A DNA stretch of 64,000 nucleotides from Tropicimonas isoalkanivorans (lineage in GTDB: Bacteria; Pseudomonadota; Alphaproteobacteria; Rhodobacterales; Rhodobacteraceae), in the NCBI RefSeq assembly GCF_900112335.1, contig NZ_FOLG01000013.1:79063-143062 (forward strand). The letters are read 5' to 3'. Shown piece by piece: positions 15,585 through 25,788 of this stretch; position 1 is the stretch's first letter, and each line of letters begins with the position of its first letter. The notes under the pieces are model-generated. The model was not told where the DNA came from, searched no databases, and saw only the letters and a list, made by a program, of their open reading frames with translations. A program made the translations under genes and the position numbers.

Positions 15585-16739
15585 ATGGCGACTCCCTCCC
15601 CGGCTGCGCGGCCGGCGAACCCGAATTTCTCCTCCGGCCCCTGTGCCAAACCCCCCACATTCACGCTCGATAGCCTGAAGGACGCCGCCCTCGGCCGCTC
15701 GCATCGCGCGCCCATCGGCAAGGCAAAGCTTCAGGCCGCCATCGACCGGACCCGCGAGGTTCTGGGCGTTCCGGCGGAGTACCGCATCGGCATCGTGCCA
15801 GCCTCGGACACCGGGGCCATGGAAATGGCCATGTGGTCGCTTCTTGGTGCCCGGCCAGTCGAGATGCTGGCCTGGGAAAGCTTTGGCGCAGGCTGGGTGA
15901 CCGACGCAGTCAAACAGCTCAAGCTCGATGCCGTCGTGAAGACCGCCGATTATGGCGAGATCGTCGATCTGGCCGGTGTGGACTTCGATAAGGACGTGGT
16001 CTTCACCTGGAACGGCACCACTTCCGGCGTGCGCGTGCCCTCCGGAGAGGCCATCCCCGCCGACCGTCAGGGCCTGACGATCTGCGACGCGACCTCCGCC
16101 GCCTTCGCGGTGGACCTGCCGTGGGACAAGCTCGATGTCACGACCTTCTCCTGGCAGAAGGTGCTGGGCGGCGAGGCGGCGCATGGCATGTTGATCCTGT
16201 CGCCCCGCGCGGTGGAGCGGCTCGAGAGCTATACGCCGGCCTGGCCCCTTCCGAAGATCTTCCGCCTGACCAAAGGCGGCAAGCTGATTGACGGGATCTT
16301 TCGCGGCGAGACCATCAACACGCCCTCCATGCTGGCCGTTGAGGACTACCTTTTCGCGCTCGACTGGGCTGCGTCGGTCGGCGGGCTCGAAGGGCTCATC
16401 GCCCGCGCCGACGCCAACACCGCCGTGATCGGTCGTTTCGTCGCCGAGAATGACTGGGTCGACTTCCTCGCCGCCGACCCGGCGATCCGCTCGAATACGT
16501 CGGTCTGCCTGAAATTCACCGACGACCGGATCAGGGACGGCGCGGCCTTTGCCAAGGCGGTGGCCAAGCGGCTCGACAAGGAGAGCGTCGCCTACGACAT
16601 CGGCGCCTACCGCGACGCGCCTCCGGGCCTCAGGATCTGGTGCGGCGCAACGGTCGAGACGTCCGACCTCGAGGCATTGATGCCGTGGCTGGCCTGGGCC
16701 TTCGAAGCGGAAATCGCGGCGCAGTCCGAACACGCCTGA
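15585..16739 (+). CDS. serC: Phosphoserine aminotransferase
   Basis: A 384-residue PLP enzyme converting 3-phosphohydroxypyruvate and glutamate to phosphoserine (also used in pyridoxine synthesis). It begins [20 protein letters not shown]; the early [12 protein letters not shown], the [15 protein letters not shown] stretch and the PLP-lysine region [15 protein letters not shown] are clear. The ATG at 15585 follows GAAGGA and the serC leader stem; in-frame upstream codons would include the leader and were rejected. serA follows after 73 bases, making a serC-serA operon. Confidence 0.95.
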   Translation: MATPSPAARPANPNFSSGPCAKPPTFTLDSLKDAALGRSHRAPIGKAKLQAAIDRTREVLGVPAEYRIGIVPASDTGAMEMAMWSLLGARPVEMLAWESFGAGWVTDAVKQLKLDAVVKTADYGEIVDLAGVDFDKDVVFTWNGTTSGVRVPSGEAIPADRQGLTICDATSAAFAVDLPWDKLDVTTFSWQKVLGGEAAHGMLILSPRAVERLESYTPAWPLPKIFRLTKGGKLIDGIFRGETINTPSMLAVEDYLFALDWAASVGGLEGLIARADANTAVIGRFVAENDWVDFLAADPAIRSNTSVCLKFTDDRIRDGAAFAKAVAKRLDKESVAYDIGAYRDAPPGLRIWCGATVETSDLEALMPWLAWAFEAEIAAQSEHA

Positions 16740-16812
16740 AACGAGTTTTCGGCCGAAAATTCGGGGGCCCGGCGGCCCCCGTCTTCCCCCTATTCAGACA
16801 GGAGTGCCTCCC

Positions 16813-18408
16813 ATGGCCCCCAAAGTTCTCGTTTCCGACAAGCTCAGCGAAACCGCCGTGCAGATCTTCCGTGACAACGGCATCGACGTGGACTTCCTGC
16901 CGACCCTCGGCAAGGAGCCTGAAAAGCTGCTCGAACTGATCCACAACTACGACGGCCTCGCCATCCGATCCGCCACCAAGGTGACCGAGAAGATCCTGGC
17001 GCGGGCCGACAATCTAAAGGTGATTGGGCGCGCGGGGATCGGCGTCGACAACGTCGACATCACCGCCGCCTCCAAGAAGGGCGTGATCGTGATGAACACG
17101 CCATACGGCAACATGATCACCACCGCCGAGCACGCTATCGCAATGATGTTCGCCGTGGCGCGCCAGATCCCCGAGGCCAGCGCCTCCACCCACTCAGGCA
17201 AGTGGGAGAAGTCCCTGTTCATGGGCGTTGAGCTTACCGGCAAGACGCTGGGCGTGATCGGCGCGGGCAACATCGGCGGCATCGTCTGCGAACGCGCCGT
17301 GGGACTGAAGATGAAGGTCATCGCCTACGACCCATTCCTCTCCGACGAGCGCGCCACCAAGCTGGGCGTGACCAAGGTGGATCTGGACGAGCTCCTTCGG
17401 CGCGCAGATTTCATCACGTTGCACGTTCCGCTGACGGACAAGACGCGCAACATCCTCAGCCGTGAAAACCTGGAGAAGACGAAGAAGGGCGTCCGGATCA
17501 TCAACTGCGCCCGCGGTGGACTGGTGGACGAGCAGGCAGTCGCCGACCTTCTGAAATCGGGACACATCGCCGGCGCGGCCTTCGACGTCTTCGCGCAGGA
17601 GCCGGCAAAGGAGAATCCGCTCTTCGGGCTGCCGAACGTCGTCGTCACGCCGCACCTCGGGGCCTCAACCACCGAAGCGCAGGAGAACGTCGCGCTTCAG
17701 GTGGCGCAGCAGATGTCGAACTACCTCAACACGGGGGCCGTCGAGAACGCGCTCAACATGCCGTCGGTGACCGCCGAGGAAGCCAAGGTCATGGGGCCGT
17801 GGCTGAAGCTGGCCGAGCACCTTGGCGCCTTCATCGGGCAGATGACCGACGAGCCGATCGAGGCCATCAACATCCTCTACGACGGCAAGGTGGCGAGCAT
17901 GAACCTCGACGCGCTCGGCTGTGCGGCCATCGCCGGGGTGATGAAGGCCTCCAACCCGGAGGTGAACCTCGTCTCCGCGCCGATCCAGGCCGCCGAGCGC
18001 GGCGTGCAGGTGTCTCGTACCACGCAGGCGAAATCCGGGGTGTTCGACGCCTTCATCAAGCTGACTGTCGTGACGGAAAAGCGGGAACGGTCGATCGCGG
18101 GCACCGTCTTTTCCGACGGCAAGCCGCGGTTCATCCAGATCAAGGGCATCAATATCGATGCCGAGATCGGCGAGCACATGCTCTATACCACGAACAAGGA
18201 CGTGCCCGGCATCATCGGCACCCTTGGGCGGACGATGGGCGAGAACGGCGTCAATATCGCCAACTTCACCCTAGGTCGTACCGAACCGGGCAAGGATGCC
18301 ATCGCGTTGCTTTACGTGGACGAACCGGTCTCGCCTGAGGTCATCCAGATACTCAAGGAGACGGGCCTGTTCCAGAACGTGAGCCCCCTCGCCTTCGCCG
18401 TCGCTTGA
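16813..18408 (+). CDS. serA: D-3-phosphoglycerate dehydrogenase
   Basis: The first enzyme of serine synthesis, oxidising 3-phosphoglycerate with NAD. At 531 residues it is the long form: substrate and NAD domains (LGVIGAGNIGGIVCERA, then INCARGGLVDEQAV and TPHLGASTTEAQ with the catalytic histidine), an intervening domain around 320-450, and a C-terminal ACT domain (about 455-531, GINIDAEIGEHMLY, VPGIIGTLGRTMGE). The ACT domain usually gives serine feedback control. ATG 16813 has AGGAG 8 bases upstream; GTG 16804 overlaps that site and was rejected. A perfect hairpin at 16763-16780 between serC and serA has no T-run and may set mRNA stability or relative expression. Confidence 0.96.
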   Translation: MAPKVLVSDKLSETAVQIFRDNGIDVDFLPTLGKEPEKLLELIHNYDGLAIRSATKVTEKILARADNLKVIGRAGIGVDNVDITAASKKGVIVMNTPYGNMITTAEHAIAMMFAVARQIPEASASTHSGKWEKSLFMGVELTGKTLGVIGAGNIGGIVCERAVGLKMKVIAYDPFLSDERATKLGVTKVDLDELLRRADFITLHVPLTDKTRNILSRENLEKTKKGVRIINCARGGLVDEQAVADLLKSGHIAGAAFDVFAQEPAKENPLFGLPNVVVTPHLGASTTEAQENVALQVAQQMSNYLNTGAVENALNMPSVTAEEAKVMGPWLKLAEHLGAFIGQMTDEPIEAINILYDGKVASMNLDALGCAAIAGVMKASNPEVNLVSAPIQAAERGVQVSRTTQAKSGVFDAFIKLTVVTEKRERSIAGTVFSDGKPRFIQIKGINIDAEIGEHMLYTTNKDVPGIIGTLGRTMGENGVNIANFTLGRTEPGKDAIALLYVDEPVSPEVIQILKETGLFQNVSPLAFAVA

Positions 18409-18487
18409 CGCGCTGCGTTCGAAGAACCAGATGAAACGGACAACGGGCGCGCCGCATCGGGGCGCCCGCAGTCATTTGGGGCGGATC

Positions 18488-19228
18488 ATGCGGACATATG
18501 CCATCGGCGACATTCACGGGCAGTTGGAGAAACTCAAGGCGGCCCATGCGTTGATCGAGGCAGACAAGGCTGCCGTGGGCGACCCGGGGGCGACGGTGGT
18601 GCATCTTGGCGACCTGCCGGATCGGGGACCGGACACGCGCGGCGTTTTCGACTACCTGCTGAAATGTCGGGACGCGGGCGCGCCGCATGTGATCCTGCTT
18701 GGCAACCACGACCGGATGATGCGCCGGTTCCTCCATCCCGAGAAACTGCGGGACCAGATGCGCGACGATCTGGACTGGCTCTGGCCGCCGTTGGGCGGGC
18801 GGGAAACGCTGGCCTCCTACGGGGTGGATGTCTCCCACGGCCGGCGGGATACGGCGATCCATGCGGACGCGCAGAACGCCGTTCCCGAAAGCCACATTGC
18901 TCTGCTCGACAGCCTGAGCACGCCTTACACCGAAGGCGACTGCCTCTTCGTCCACGCAGGCATCCGCCCCGGCGTTCCGATTGAGGCGCAGTCCCGCGAC
19001 GACCTCGTCTGGATTCGCGAGCCGTTCCTCTCCGACACCAGCGATCATGGCCCATTGATCGTTCACGGACACACACCCGTGGAAGAGGTGACGCACTACG
19101 GCAACCGGCTGAACCTCGACACCGGCGCGGGCTATGGACAGGCGCTGTCGGCCGTGGTGATCGAGGGCCGGGACGTCTGGCTTTTGACAAAGGATGGACG
19201 CCGCCCGGTGCCGCCCATCGGACCGTGA
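18488..19228 (+). CDS. Metallophosphoesterase (PPP-type serine/threonine phosphatase-like)
   Basis: A 246-residue protein with the calcineurin-like metal-binding motifs in order: AIGDIHGQ near the start, HLGDLPDRGPDT, and ILLGNHDRMM, then LFVHAGIRPG and IVHGHTP. These bind two metal ions, and such bacterial enzymes act on phosphoproteins or dinucleoside polyphosphates. In the second motif the usual aromatic/valine pair after GD is replaced by LP, but the metal ligands remain. ATG 18488 follows TTGGGG. A hairpin at 18444-18468 lies between serA and this gene, so it may be separately transcribed. Confidence 0.85.
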   Translation: MRTYAIGDIHGQLEKLKAAHALIEADKAAVGDPGATVVHLGDLPDRGPDTRGVFDYLLKCRDAGAPHVILLGNHDRMMRRFLHPEKLRDQMRDDLDWLWPPLGGRETLASYGVDVSHGRRDTAIHADAQNAVPESHIALLDSLSTPYTEGDCLFVHAGIRPGVPIEAQSRDDLVWIREPFLSDTSDHGPLIVHGHTPVEEVTHYGNRLNLDTGAGYGQALSAVVIEGRDVWLLTKDGRRPVPPIGP

Positions 19229-19462
19229 CAATTAACCCTCTGGTTGGGATGTCCGGGTTGGATGTAGCCGATTCGGGAGGGTTGCATGAGGCTCTGGGCA
19301 TACCGACCCGGTCTCCCAGATCATTGCATCAGCGAGGCGCTCCAATACCGCAGCCGAGGGATGCATTGTCGACCTTTACCGCGAAGATACAGGCAAACTT
19401 TGACTTTCGTAGGCGATCTACGGCACCTTGATTCAAATTGGTTGTTAAATGGTCGTATTGTT

Positions 19463-20113
19463 ATGAGTCCGATAGAAAGAGTGCGTGCCCGCGCGGCCGC
19501 AAGAGAGTTGCTGGGCGTCGGGAAATTTGCGGATGCCGTGGCGATCCGAACCGCATGGCGACGCGCCGCTTTCAAGGCCCATCCTGATCGGAACGATGGC
19601 GAAGGCACGTCCTTCGCGCAGGCAAAGGCCGCATATGAGCTGTTGATCACCGACGCCGGCTTCGTTGCGGACTCGAACGCCATTGCGGAACCCGTTGCAC
19701 CGGCGGAGACTCCACAGTCCGAACCCTCCACCCCGGCAAAGCCGAAGGTCGTTACACGGCTCCTACCGTTGACCCCGGAGGCCATCGATGCATGCAATGC
19801 AGTGCTACTCGCCGAACGGGCGGCGCCCACCCCTGGCACCGGTGCGGCGGTCGCTCCGGCGGAGCATGTGCCGCTCGCCGTCGCCGTCCATGGCCGCAGC
19901 CTGACCTATACCTTCGCAACGCCGCTCGTCAGCGGACTGAACCGTGTGGCGCTGCCGACAGCGGTCCTGCAGGACATGACGATGGCGACCTTCGAAATCG
20001 TGACGTTCCGCTCTCCGACGTCGGGGGCCGGAGACGTTTTGGCGCCGGACAATATCCGCTCCCGGCAGTTCCCCGGCGCTCGCAGTGTCCGCCTTCGGTT
20101 TCGCGCTCCCTGA
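19463..20113 (+). CDS. J-domain-like protein
   Basis: A 216-residue protein whose N-terminal 70 residues form a J-domain: ARELLGVG, then AIRTAWRRAAFKAHPDRNDG with the HPD tripeptide that activates DnaK, and AKAAYELLI. A Pro/Glu-rich linker and a beta-rich C-terminal part (about 120-216) without recognisable family follow. It may deliver a specific client to DnaK; no client is evident. The ATG at 19463 starts close to the J-domain; the 234 bases before it (19229-19462) are relatively AT-rich and hold no gene that I can see, probably the promoter. Convergent with tdh. Confidence 0.65.
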   Translation: MSPIERVRARAAARELLGVGKFADAVAIRTAWRRAAFKAHPDRNDGEGTSFAQAKAAYELLITDAGFVADSNAIAEPVAPAETPQSEPSTPAKPKVVTRLLPLTPEAIDACNAVLLAERAAPTPGTGAAVAPAEHVPLAVAVHGRSLTYTFATPLVSGLNRVALPTAVLQDMTMATFEIVTFRSPTSGAGDVLAPDNIRSRQFPGARSVRLRFRAP

Positions 20114-20141
20114 CGGGCAGCAAGCACGGGGCCATACTGCG

Positions 20142-21176
20142 TCAGGTCCAGTCCAACACGACCTTGCCGGAGGAGCCGCCGCGCATGATTTCGAAGCCCT
20201 TTCGGTAATCGTCCACCTTGAAGCGGTGCGTGATGACCGGCCGGATATCGAGCCCGTTCTGCAACATGGCGATCATCTTGTACCAGGTCTCGAAGATCTC
20301 GCGGCCGTAGACGCCCTTGATCGTGATCGCCTTGAACACGATGCGGGACCAGTCGACCGGGGACTTGCCCGGCGGGATGCCGAGCAAGGCAATCCGCCCG
20401 CCCATGGTGAGTGATTCGACCATCTGATCCAGCGCGGACTGGTTGCCCGACATCTCCAGCCCGATATCGAAGCCCTGCGTCATCCCGAGCGCGGCAATCA
20501 CATCCCGCAGATCTTCCTTGGCCACGTTGACGGGGCGGACATCGGCCACCCGCGTGGCCAGCGAAAGACGGTCGGGGTTGACGTCGGTGATCACCACATG
20601 GCGCGCGCCGACGTGCCGGGCGACGGCGGCGGCCATGATGCCGATGGGGCCGGCGCCGGTAATCAGCACGTCCTCTCCCACGAGATCGAAGGAGAGCGCC
20701 GTGTGCACCGCATTGCCCAGCGGGTCGAGGATGGCGCCGATCTCGTCGTCGATCTCGTCCGGCAGCGGCACCACGTTGAAGGCAGGCAGGCACAGATATT
20801 CGGCGAAGGCCCCAGGCACGTTCACGCCGACGCCGCGGGTCTCAGGGTCGAGGTGGAACTTGCCCGCCCGCACCTGCCGGGAGTGATGCCCGATCAGGTG
20901 GCCCTCCCCCGAACAGCGCTGGCCAATACTCAGGTCCTCCACCCGGCGGCCAATCTCGACGATCTCGCCAGAGAACTCGTGGCCGGTCACCAGCGGCACA
21001 GGCACCGTGCGCTGCGCCCAGTCGTCCCAGTTCCAGATATGGATGTCGGTGCCGCAGATCCCCGTCTTGTGCACACGGATGAGCACATCGTCCGGCCCGA
21101 TCTCGGGCACGGGCACCTCCTCCATCCAGAGGCCGGTCTCGGGTTTGGCCTTCACCAGCGCTTTCATCGTGGTCAT
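20142..21176 (-). CDS. tdh: L-threonine 3-dehydrogenase
   Basis: A 344-residue zinc medium-chain dehydrogenase oxidising threonine to 2-amino-3-ketobutyrate. The catalytic zinc ligands Cys41 (TGICGTD) and His66/Glu67 (TGHEFSG), the NAD loop [15 protein letters not shown] and the ending GKVVLDWT match E. coli Tdh closely. The four cysteines of the structural zinc lobe, however, are all replaced: Gly96, Ser99, Val102 and Asp110 in an ungapped comparison with the E. coli sequence as I remember it. The enzyme should still be active, with a lobe that no longer binds zinc. It is translated from an ATG overlapping the kbl stop, so kbl and tdh form one operon. Confidence 0.95.
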   Translation of the reverse strand: MTTMKALVKAKPETGLWMEEVPVPEIGPDDVLIRVHKTGICGTDIHIWNWDDWAQRTVPVPLVTGHEFSGEIVEIGRRVEDLSIGQRCSGEGHLIGHHSRQVRAGKFHLDPETRGVGVNVPGAFAEYLCLPAFNVVPLPDEIDDEIGAILDPLGNAVHTALSFDLVGEDVLITGAGPIGIMAAAVARHVGARHVVITDVNPDRLSLATRVADVRPVNVAKEDLRDVIAALGMTQGFDIGLEMSGNQSALDQMVESLTMGGRIALLGIPPGKSPVDWSRIVFKAITIKGVYGREIFETWYKMIAMLQNGLDIRPVITHRFKVDDYRKGFEIMRGGSSGKVVLDWT

Positions 21177-22366
21177 GACAACACCCCTGTTTCGCGCCCC
21201 GCCTTGCCGAACGCATCCAGTGCCCGGTCGAGGTCCTCTTTGGTCAGGGACGCGTTCATCTGCGTGCGGATACGGGCCAAACCCTTGGGCACGACCGGAA
21301 AGAAGAAGCCGGCCACGTAGACGCCGTGGTCGTAGAGCCGCTCCGCCATCTGCTGGCTGAGCTTCGCGTCGCCCAACATCACCGGCACGATGGGATGCTC
21401 TCCCGGGAGGAGCTCGAAACCAAGCCCTTGAAGGCCCTCCCGCCAGTAGGCCGCGTTCTCGAACAGCCGCGCGCGCAGGTCGTCCCCCGCCTCCACGATC
21501 TTCAGTGCCTCCAGCCCGGCCGCCACGACGGCAGGGGGAAGCGAATTGGAGAAGAGGTATGGTCGGGACCGCTGCCGCAACAGGTCCACCACGGCCTGAG
21601 GACCCGCAACGTAGCCGCCGATCGCCCCGCCCAGGGCCTTGCCGAGTGTGCCGGTGACGATGTCCACCCTATCGGCCACCTCGTGGTGATGCGGTGTGCC
21701 GCGCCCCTGCGGACCCATGAAGCCGGTCGCGTGGCAATCGTCCACCATCACCAGCGCGTCGTAGCGCTCGGCAAGTGCGGCGATCCCGGGCAGGTTGGCG
21801 AGGTAGCCATCCATCGAGAACACGCCGTCTGTCGCAATCATCACATGGCGCGCGCCACCGTCGCGGGCCGCCTTTAGCTGCGCTTCCAACTCGCCCATGT
21901 CGGAATTGGCGTAGCGGAAGCGGCGCGCCTTGCAGAGCCGGATGCCGTCAATGATCGAAGCGTGGTTAAGGGTGTCGGACACAATCGCGTCCTTCTCGCT
22001 CAGCAGCGGCTCGAACAGCCCGCCGTTCGCGTCGAAACAGGCGGCGTAGAGGATCGCGTCGTCCTTGCCGAGGAACGCCGCCAGGGCCTGTTCCAACTGC
22101 CGGTGCAACGGCTTGGTCCCGCAGATGAACCGGACAGAGGCCATGCCGAAGCCGTCGCGGTCCAACGAAGCCTTGGCGGCTGCGACCAGGCGCGGATCGT
22201 CGGCGAGGCCGAGATAGTTGTTGGCGCAGAGGTTGAGCACCTCGCGGCCCTCCACTTCGATCCGCCCGCCCTGGGGTGACGCGATCGGACGCTCGCGTTT
22301 CATCAGCCCCTGGGCCTCGATCTCCTGTAGCGTCGCCTCGAGGTCGCGGGCGAAATCCGGTGTCAT
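21173..22366 (-). CDS. kbl: Glycine C-acetyltransferase (2-amino-3-ketobutyrate CoA ligase)
   Basis: A 397-residue PLP enzyme of the alpha-oxoamine synthase family, splitting 2-amino-3-ketobutyrate with CoA into glycine and acetyl-CoA. Visible landmarks: [25 protein letters not shown], the [10 protein letters not shown] stretch and the PLP lysine in [16 protein letters not shown]. Length and motifs are standard. It is first in the kbl-tdh operon, and its stop overlaps the tdh start (ATGA). The product of Tdh is unstable, so tight coupling of the two enzymes makes sense. Confidence 0.96.
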   Translation of the reverse strand: MTPDFARDLEATLQEIEAQGLMKRERPIASPQGGRIEVEGREVLNLCANNYLGLADDPRLVAAAKASLDRDGFGMASVRFICGTKPLHRQLEQALAAFLGKDDAILYAACFDANGGLFEPLLSEKDAIVSDTLNHASIIDGIRLCKARRFRYANSDMGELEAQLKAARDGGARHVMIATDGVFSMDGYLANLPGIAALAERYDALVMVDDCHATGFMGPQGRGTPHHHEVADRVDIVTGTLGKALGGAIGGYVAGPQAVVDLLRQRSRPYLFSNSLPPAVVAAGLEALKIVEAGDDLRARLFENAAYWREGLQGLGFELLPGEHPIVPVMLGDAKLSQQMAERLYDHGVYVAGFFFPVVPKGLARIRTQMNASLTKEDLDRALDAFGKAGRETGVLS

Positions 22367-22507
22367 GGGTTTTCCTTTGGTCGCATCTGCCTGTTACCCG
22401 CATGGTGAACGCAATGCCGACCGAAAGCGAGTGCGCAGGAAGGTCATGTCAGGCTCAATCAGCCGAACAGGCCCGGCTTAAAGGTCCCTTCACCACCTCC
22501 GGTCAGT

Positions 22508-24874
22508 ATGCCGGCCATGGGCCACACCCCCGAGGTGGTCGAACGAGGGGAGACCGGGGACTTGAACTTGACCGACAAGCTAGCGTCCGAACGGCGCGCG
22601 CGACTTGCTGCGGAGCGCCTTCTGGAGCTCAAGAGCCGTGAACTGTTCGAGGCCAACAGGCAGCTTTCCCGGCACGCGCTGCAACTCTCCGACCAGATCG
22701 TCGAGCAGCGCGAGGAAGTTCGCGTGGTGCGCAGCGAGGCCGTCGAACTGAAGGACAGCAACGCGCGCACCCGTGCGGATCTGGAGCGGGCCCAGGCGCA
22801 GGTTCAGATCGTCGAGCGCCGGTTGTGGGATTCGGTGGAGACGATCGCCGACGGATTCGCCGTCTTCGACCAGCAGGACCGGTTGATCGCAGCCAACAGC
22901 GCCTGGCTTGCTCTTTTCGACTACCTGGAGGCAATCCAGCCCGGCATCTCCTATCTCGACCTCCTGCGGCTTGCCGTCGATGAAGGCATCGTCGATGTCG
23001 GAAACACCCCGCCCGACGAATGGATCGGTAACATGTTGGATCGGTGGGACAGGGCCGACATTCCGGACATCACGCTCCGCCTCTGGAACGGACAGTGCTG
23101 CCGGTTGCTGGACCGCCGTTCGCGTGACGGCGACATGGTGTGTCTCGCGCTCGACATCACGGCGATGATCGCCCAGGCGGAGGAACTGCAGCAGGCGCGC
23201 GAACGTGCCGAAGCCGCCAACCGCGCCAAATCGGCATTTCTCGCCAACATGAGCCACGAGTTTCGGACGCCAATGAACGGGATCATCGCCATGGCCGACC
23301 TTCTCCTCGAAAGGAACCTGGACCCGGAACAACAGCTCTACCTGCGCACCATCCGCAACTCCGGCGGTGCGTTGCTCACGATCATCAACGACGTGCTGGA
23401 TTATTCTCGGCTGGAGGCCAAACGCCTGACGCTCCGCCCCGAACCCTTCGACATGGAGCGGATGTTGCACGAGATTCTGGCGTTGGTCGCGCCCATGGCG
23501 AGGGAAAAGAGGCTCGGTCTGCATATCGATTACGACCTTGGGGTGCCGACTCGGCTGATCGGCGATTCCGGCCGCATCCGCCAGGTGCTCATCAACCTGG
23601 TAGGAAATGCCGTCAAGTTCACGGACGAAGGGCATGTCCTGATCCGTCTTTCGGGAGAGGAACGCGAAGGGAATCACTGGGACATACGGGTGCGGATCGA
23701 GGATACGGGGATCGGTATCGCGCCCGAGATGCAGGAGCACATCTTCCATTCTTTTGCGCAGGTCGAACAGGCACGAGACCGTACATACGAGGGCACCGGC
23801 CTCGGCCTCGCCATCAGCCGGGAGGTCGTTGCCCGCATGGGCGGCGAGATCCGGGTGGAGTCCGAAGTCGGGCAGGGCTCGTGTTTCAGCTTCGGTGTCA
23901 CCCTCCCGGGCGACGGCCCCTATCTCTGCGCTAGGCCCGTCCGGGGGAACGCGCAGGCTATGATCGTTGGAAATGCGGAGGATCTCGAGCTATCGATCCT
24001 GTCTAAGCACTTGACCCATCTCGGTTTTGACGTGCACCTCGCCAACTGTGGTCGTGCTGCGATGGACGCGATCCGGGTGGGTGTGCGACCTGGGATCATC
24101 CTGATCGATTCTCGCAACGTCTGCGCGGCCGAAGACTTGGCGGTCGAACTGCGAAATACGCACCTCTACCCGTCGAGAGTTCTCCTGCTCGCGGACCGCG
24201 ACAGCGTGGAACCGATGGAAGGGGTCTCCGCCGTGGACGGAACGCTCCTGCGGCCGGTTCAGCGCCGCGACTTGCTCGACGCGGTGTCCGGGATTGAGCC
24301 TGCGATAGCCGACGGTGTAGGGCTTCGGTCGGGACCGGGCGGGAGGGACCTGCCGGTGGGAGCGGTCGATCCTGACGATATCATTTTTAATTTCGTATCT
24401 GGACGATCTGACCTGCCAAGTCCCGCCAATGATGACGGCGAGGAGCAGGATTACCCTCCGGCACCGATGCGGGTCCTGGCGGCTGAGGACAACCGAACCA
24501 ACCAGCTCGTCTTTCGGGGTATGGTCCAACACCTGGACATCGACCTAATCTTCGCCGGTAATGGTCAGGAGGCTGTCGATCTGTGCGCGGCCTTTACGCC
24601 CGATCTGGTGTTCATGGACATCTCCATGCCGGCGCTCGACGGAAAGGAGGCGACGCGCCGCATCCGTGCATTGGACGGCCCAGCTGCGCGAGTTCCGATC
24701 ATCGCCATGACCGCGCATGCCCTGACGGGAGACCGGGAGGGCATTCTGGAAGCGGGCCTCGACGACTACCTCACGAAACCCTTGCGGAAGGAACCGATCG
24801 TGGAACTGATCTCCGCCCATTGCCCACCGGAGCGTCGCCCACCACTTCGCGGCATCACCACCGCTGCGGAGTAG
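22508..24874 (+). CDS. Hybrid sensor histidine kinase/response regulator
   Basis: A 788-residue cytoplasmic-looking hybrid kinase. An N-terminal coiled coil (about 18-110, [19 protein letters not shown]) leads to a PAS domain (about 110-225), then HisKA with His250 in [11 protein letters not shown], HATPase (about 350-480, with [10 protein letters not shown] and [11 protein letters not shown]), a degenerate receiver (about 485-600) and a C-terminal receiver (about 655-770) with phospho-acceptor Asp704 in LVFMDISMP. The first receiver lacks the usual acidic pair. No transmembrane segment or HPt domain is visible, so phosphate probably leaves through a separate HPt protein. The signal is unknown. 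It is divergent from kbl. Confidence 0.88.
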   Translation: MPAMGHTPEVVERGETGDLNLTDKLASERRARLAAERLLELKSRELFEANRQLSRHALQLSDQIVEQREEVRVVRSEAVELKDSNARTRADLERAQAQVQIVERRLWDSVETIADGFAVFDQQDRLIAANSAWLALFDYLEAIQPGISYLDLLRLAVDEGIVDVGNTPPDEWIGNMLDRWDRADIPDITLRLWNGQCCRLLDRRSRDGDMVCLALDITAMIAQAEELQQARERAEAANRAKSAFLANMSHEFRTPMNGIIAMADLLLERNLDPEQQLYLRTIRNSGGALLTIINDVLDYSRLEAKRLTLRPEPFDMERMLHEILALVAPMAREKRLGLHIDYDLGVPTRLIGDSGRIRQVLINLVGNAVKFTDEGHVLIRLSGEEREGNHWDIRVRIEDTGIGIAPEMQEHIFHSFAQVEQARDRTYEGTGLGLAISREVVARMGGEIRVESEVGQGSCFSFGVTLPGDGPYLCARPVRGNAQAMIVGNAEDLELSILSKHLTHLGFDVHLANCGRAAMDAIRVGVRPGIILIDSRNVCAAEDLAVELRNTHLYPSRVLLLADRDSVEPMEGVSAVDGTLLRPVQRRDLLDAVSGIEPAIADGVGLRSGPGGRDLPVGAVDPDDIIFNFVSGRSDLPSPANDDGEEQDYPPAPMRVLAAEDNRTNQLVFRGMVQHLDIDLIFAGNGQEAVDLCAAFTPDLVFMDISMPALDGKEATRRIRALDGPAARVPIIAMTAHALTGDREGILEAGLDDYLTKPLRKEPIVELISAHCPPERRPPLRGITTAAE

Positions 24875-24942
24875 CCATTCCAGAGCGTTATCGTGTCTTG
24901 CCGCGAATGACCGAAGGCGAAGGGACGAAGCCTCGGCGGCTG

Positions 24943-25728
24943 TCAGGCGGCAGCGGAGGCCTCGGTTTGTCGGAGAAAGGCGGGGCGATCCGGCTCCGAC
25001 AGGGAAGGCTCGTAGGCGTATCCGCCCGTATCGAAGTCTTTTAGGGCAGCTTCGTCGGCCAACCGCCGCTGAACGATGAACCGCGCCATGGCTCCCCGTG
25101 CCTTCTTCGCGTGAACGCCGACGATCTTCGGTCCACCAGGCTTGTCCTCCAGAAAGACAGGTGTCACCACCCGCAGCCCGAGCGCCTCCGGCCGAACGAC
25201 GCCGAAATACTCCTGACTCGCGCAATTCACGATCCTCTCGGCGCCCACCGCTTCGGCAGCTGCGCGCAAGGCGCGAGACGGCCGATCGCCCCAGAAGTCG
25301 TAGAGCGACACACCACGCCGGGTCTTGAGGCGGCTGCCCATCTCCAGGCGATAGGGTTGGATGGCGTCCAGCGGGCGGAGCACCCCATACAAGCCGGAGA
25401 AGATACGCAAGTGATCCTGCGCCCAGGCGAGTTCTTCCGCGTCCAGCGATTTCGCTTCGAGCCCGGCGTAGGTGTCGCCGGCAAACGCACGAGCGGCGGG
25501 GCGCACGGCCTCCGGCGCCGGATCGTCGGCAAAGGCCGCGAAACGCTCCCGGTTGAGCTTTGCCAGCTCCGAACTGATCCCCATCAACCGTTGCAATTGC
25601 GGGCCGGACAACCTCCGGGCCACGCGGGCCAGCGCGTTCGCCTCGGCCCTGAATTCCGGCTCTGTGCACCCGAGACCAGGCGTATTCGACCAATCCAGTC
25701 TCTTGGCAGGGGAAATGACGACAAGCAT
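24943..25728 (-). CDS. yaaA: Peroxide stress protein YaaA
   Basis: A 261-residue DUF328 protein. It starts MLVVISPAKRLDW, the family hallmark, and carries LYGVLRPLDAIQPYRLEMG, YDFWGDRPSRAL and NCASQEYF. In E. coli YaaA lowers free iron during hydrogen peroxide stress, protecting DNA. The ATG at 25728 has GGAGG upstream. It lies 60 bases after recQ on the same strand, so the two may share a transcript; a joint role in oxidative DNA damage is only an inference. Confidence 0.92.
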   Translation of the reverse strand: MLVVISPAKRLDWSNTPGLGCTEPEFRAEANALARVARRLSGPQLQRLMGISSELAKLNRERFAAFADDPAPEAVRPAARAFAGDTYAGLEAKSLDAEELAWAQDHLRIFSGLYGVLRPLDAIQPYRLEMGSRLKTRRGVSLYDFWGDRPSRALRAAAEAVGAERIVNCASQEYFGVVRPEALGLRVVTPVFLEDKPGGPKIVGVHAKKARGAMARFIVQRRLADEAALKDFDTGGYAYEPSLSEPDRPAFLRQTEASAAA

Positions 25729-25788
25729 GGGGCCTCCGGCTGTGTCTGCGCTCCGCAACATAATGCCCCGCACGCAACGCGCCAGCGC

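Noticed and set aside
16763..16780. The perfect hairpin between serC and serA as a terminator
   Set aside because: The 7-bp stem has no T-run after it and serA has no obvious promoter in the short gap, so read-through is expected.
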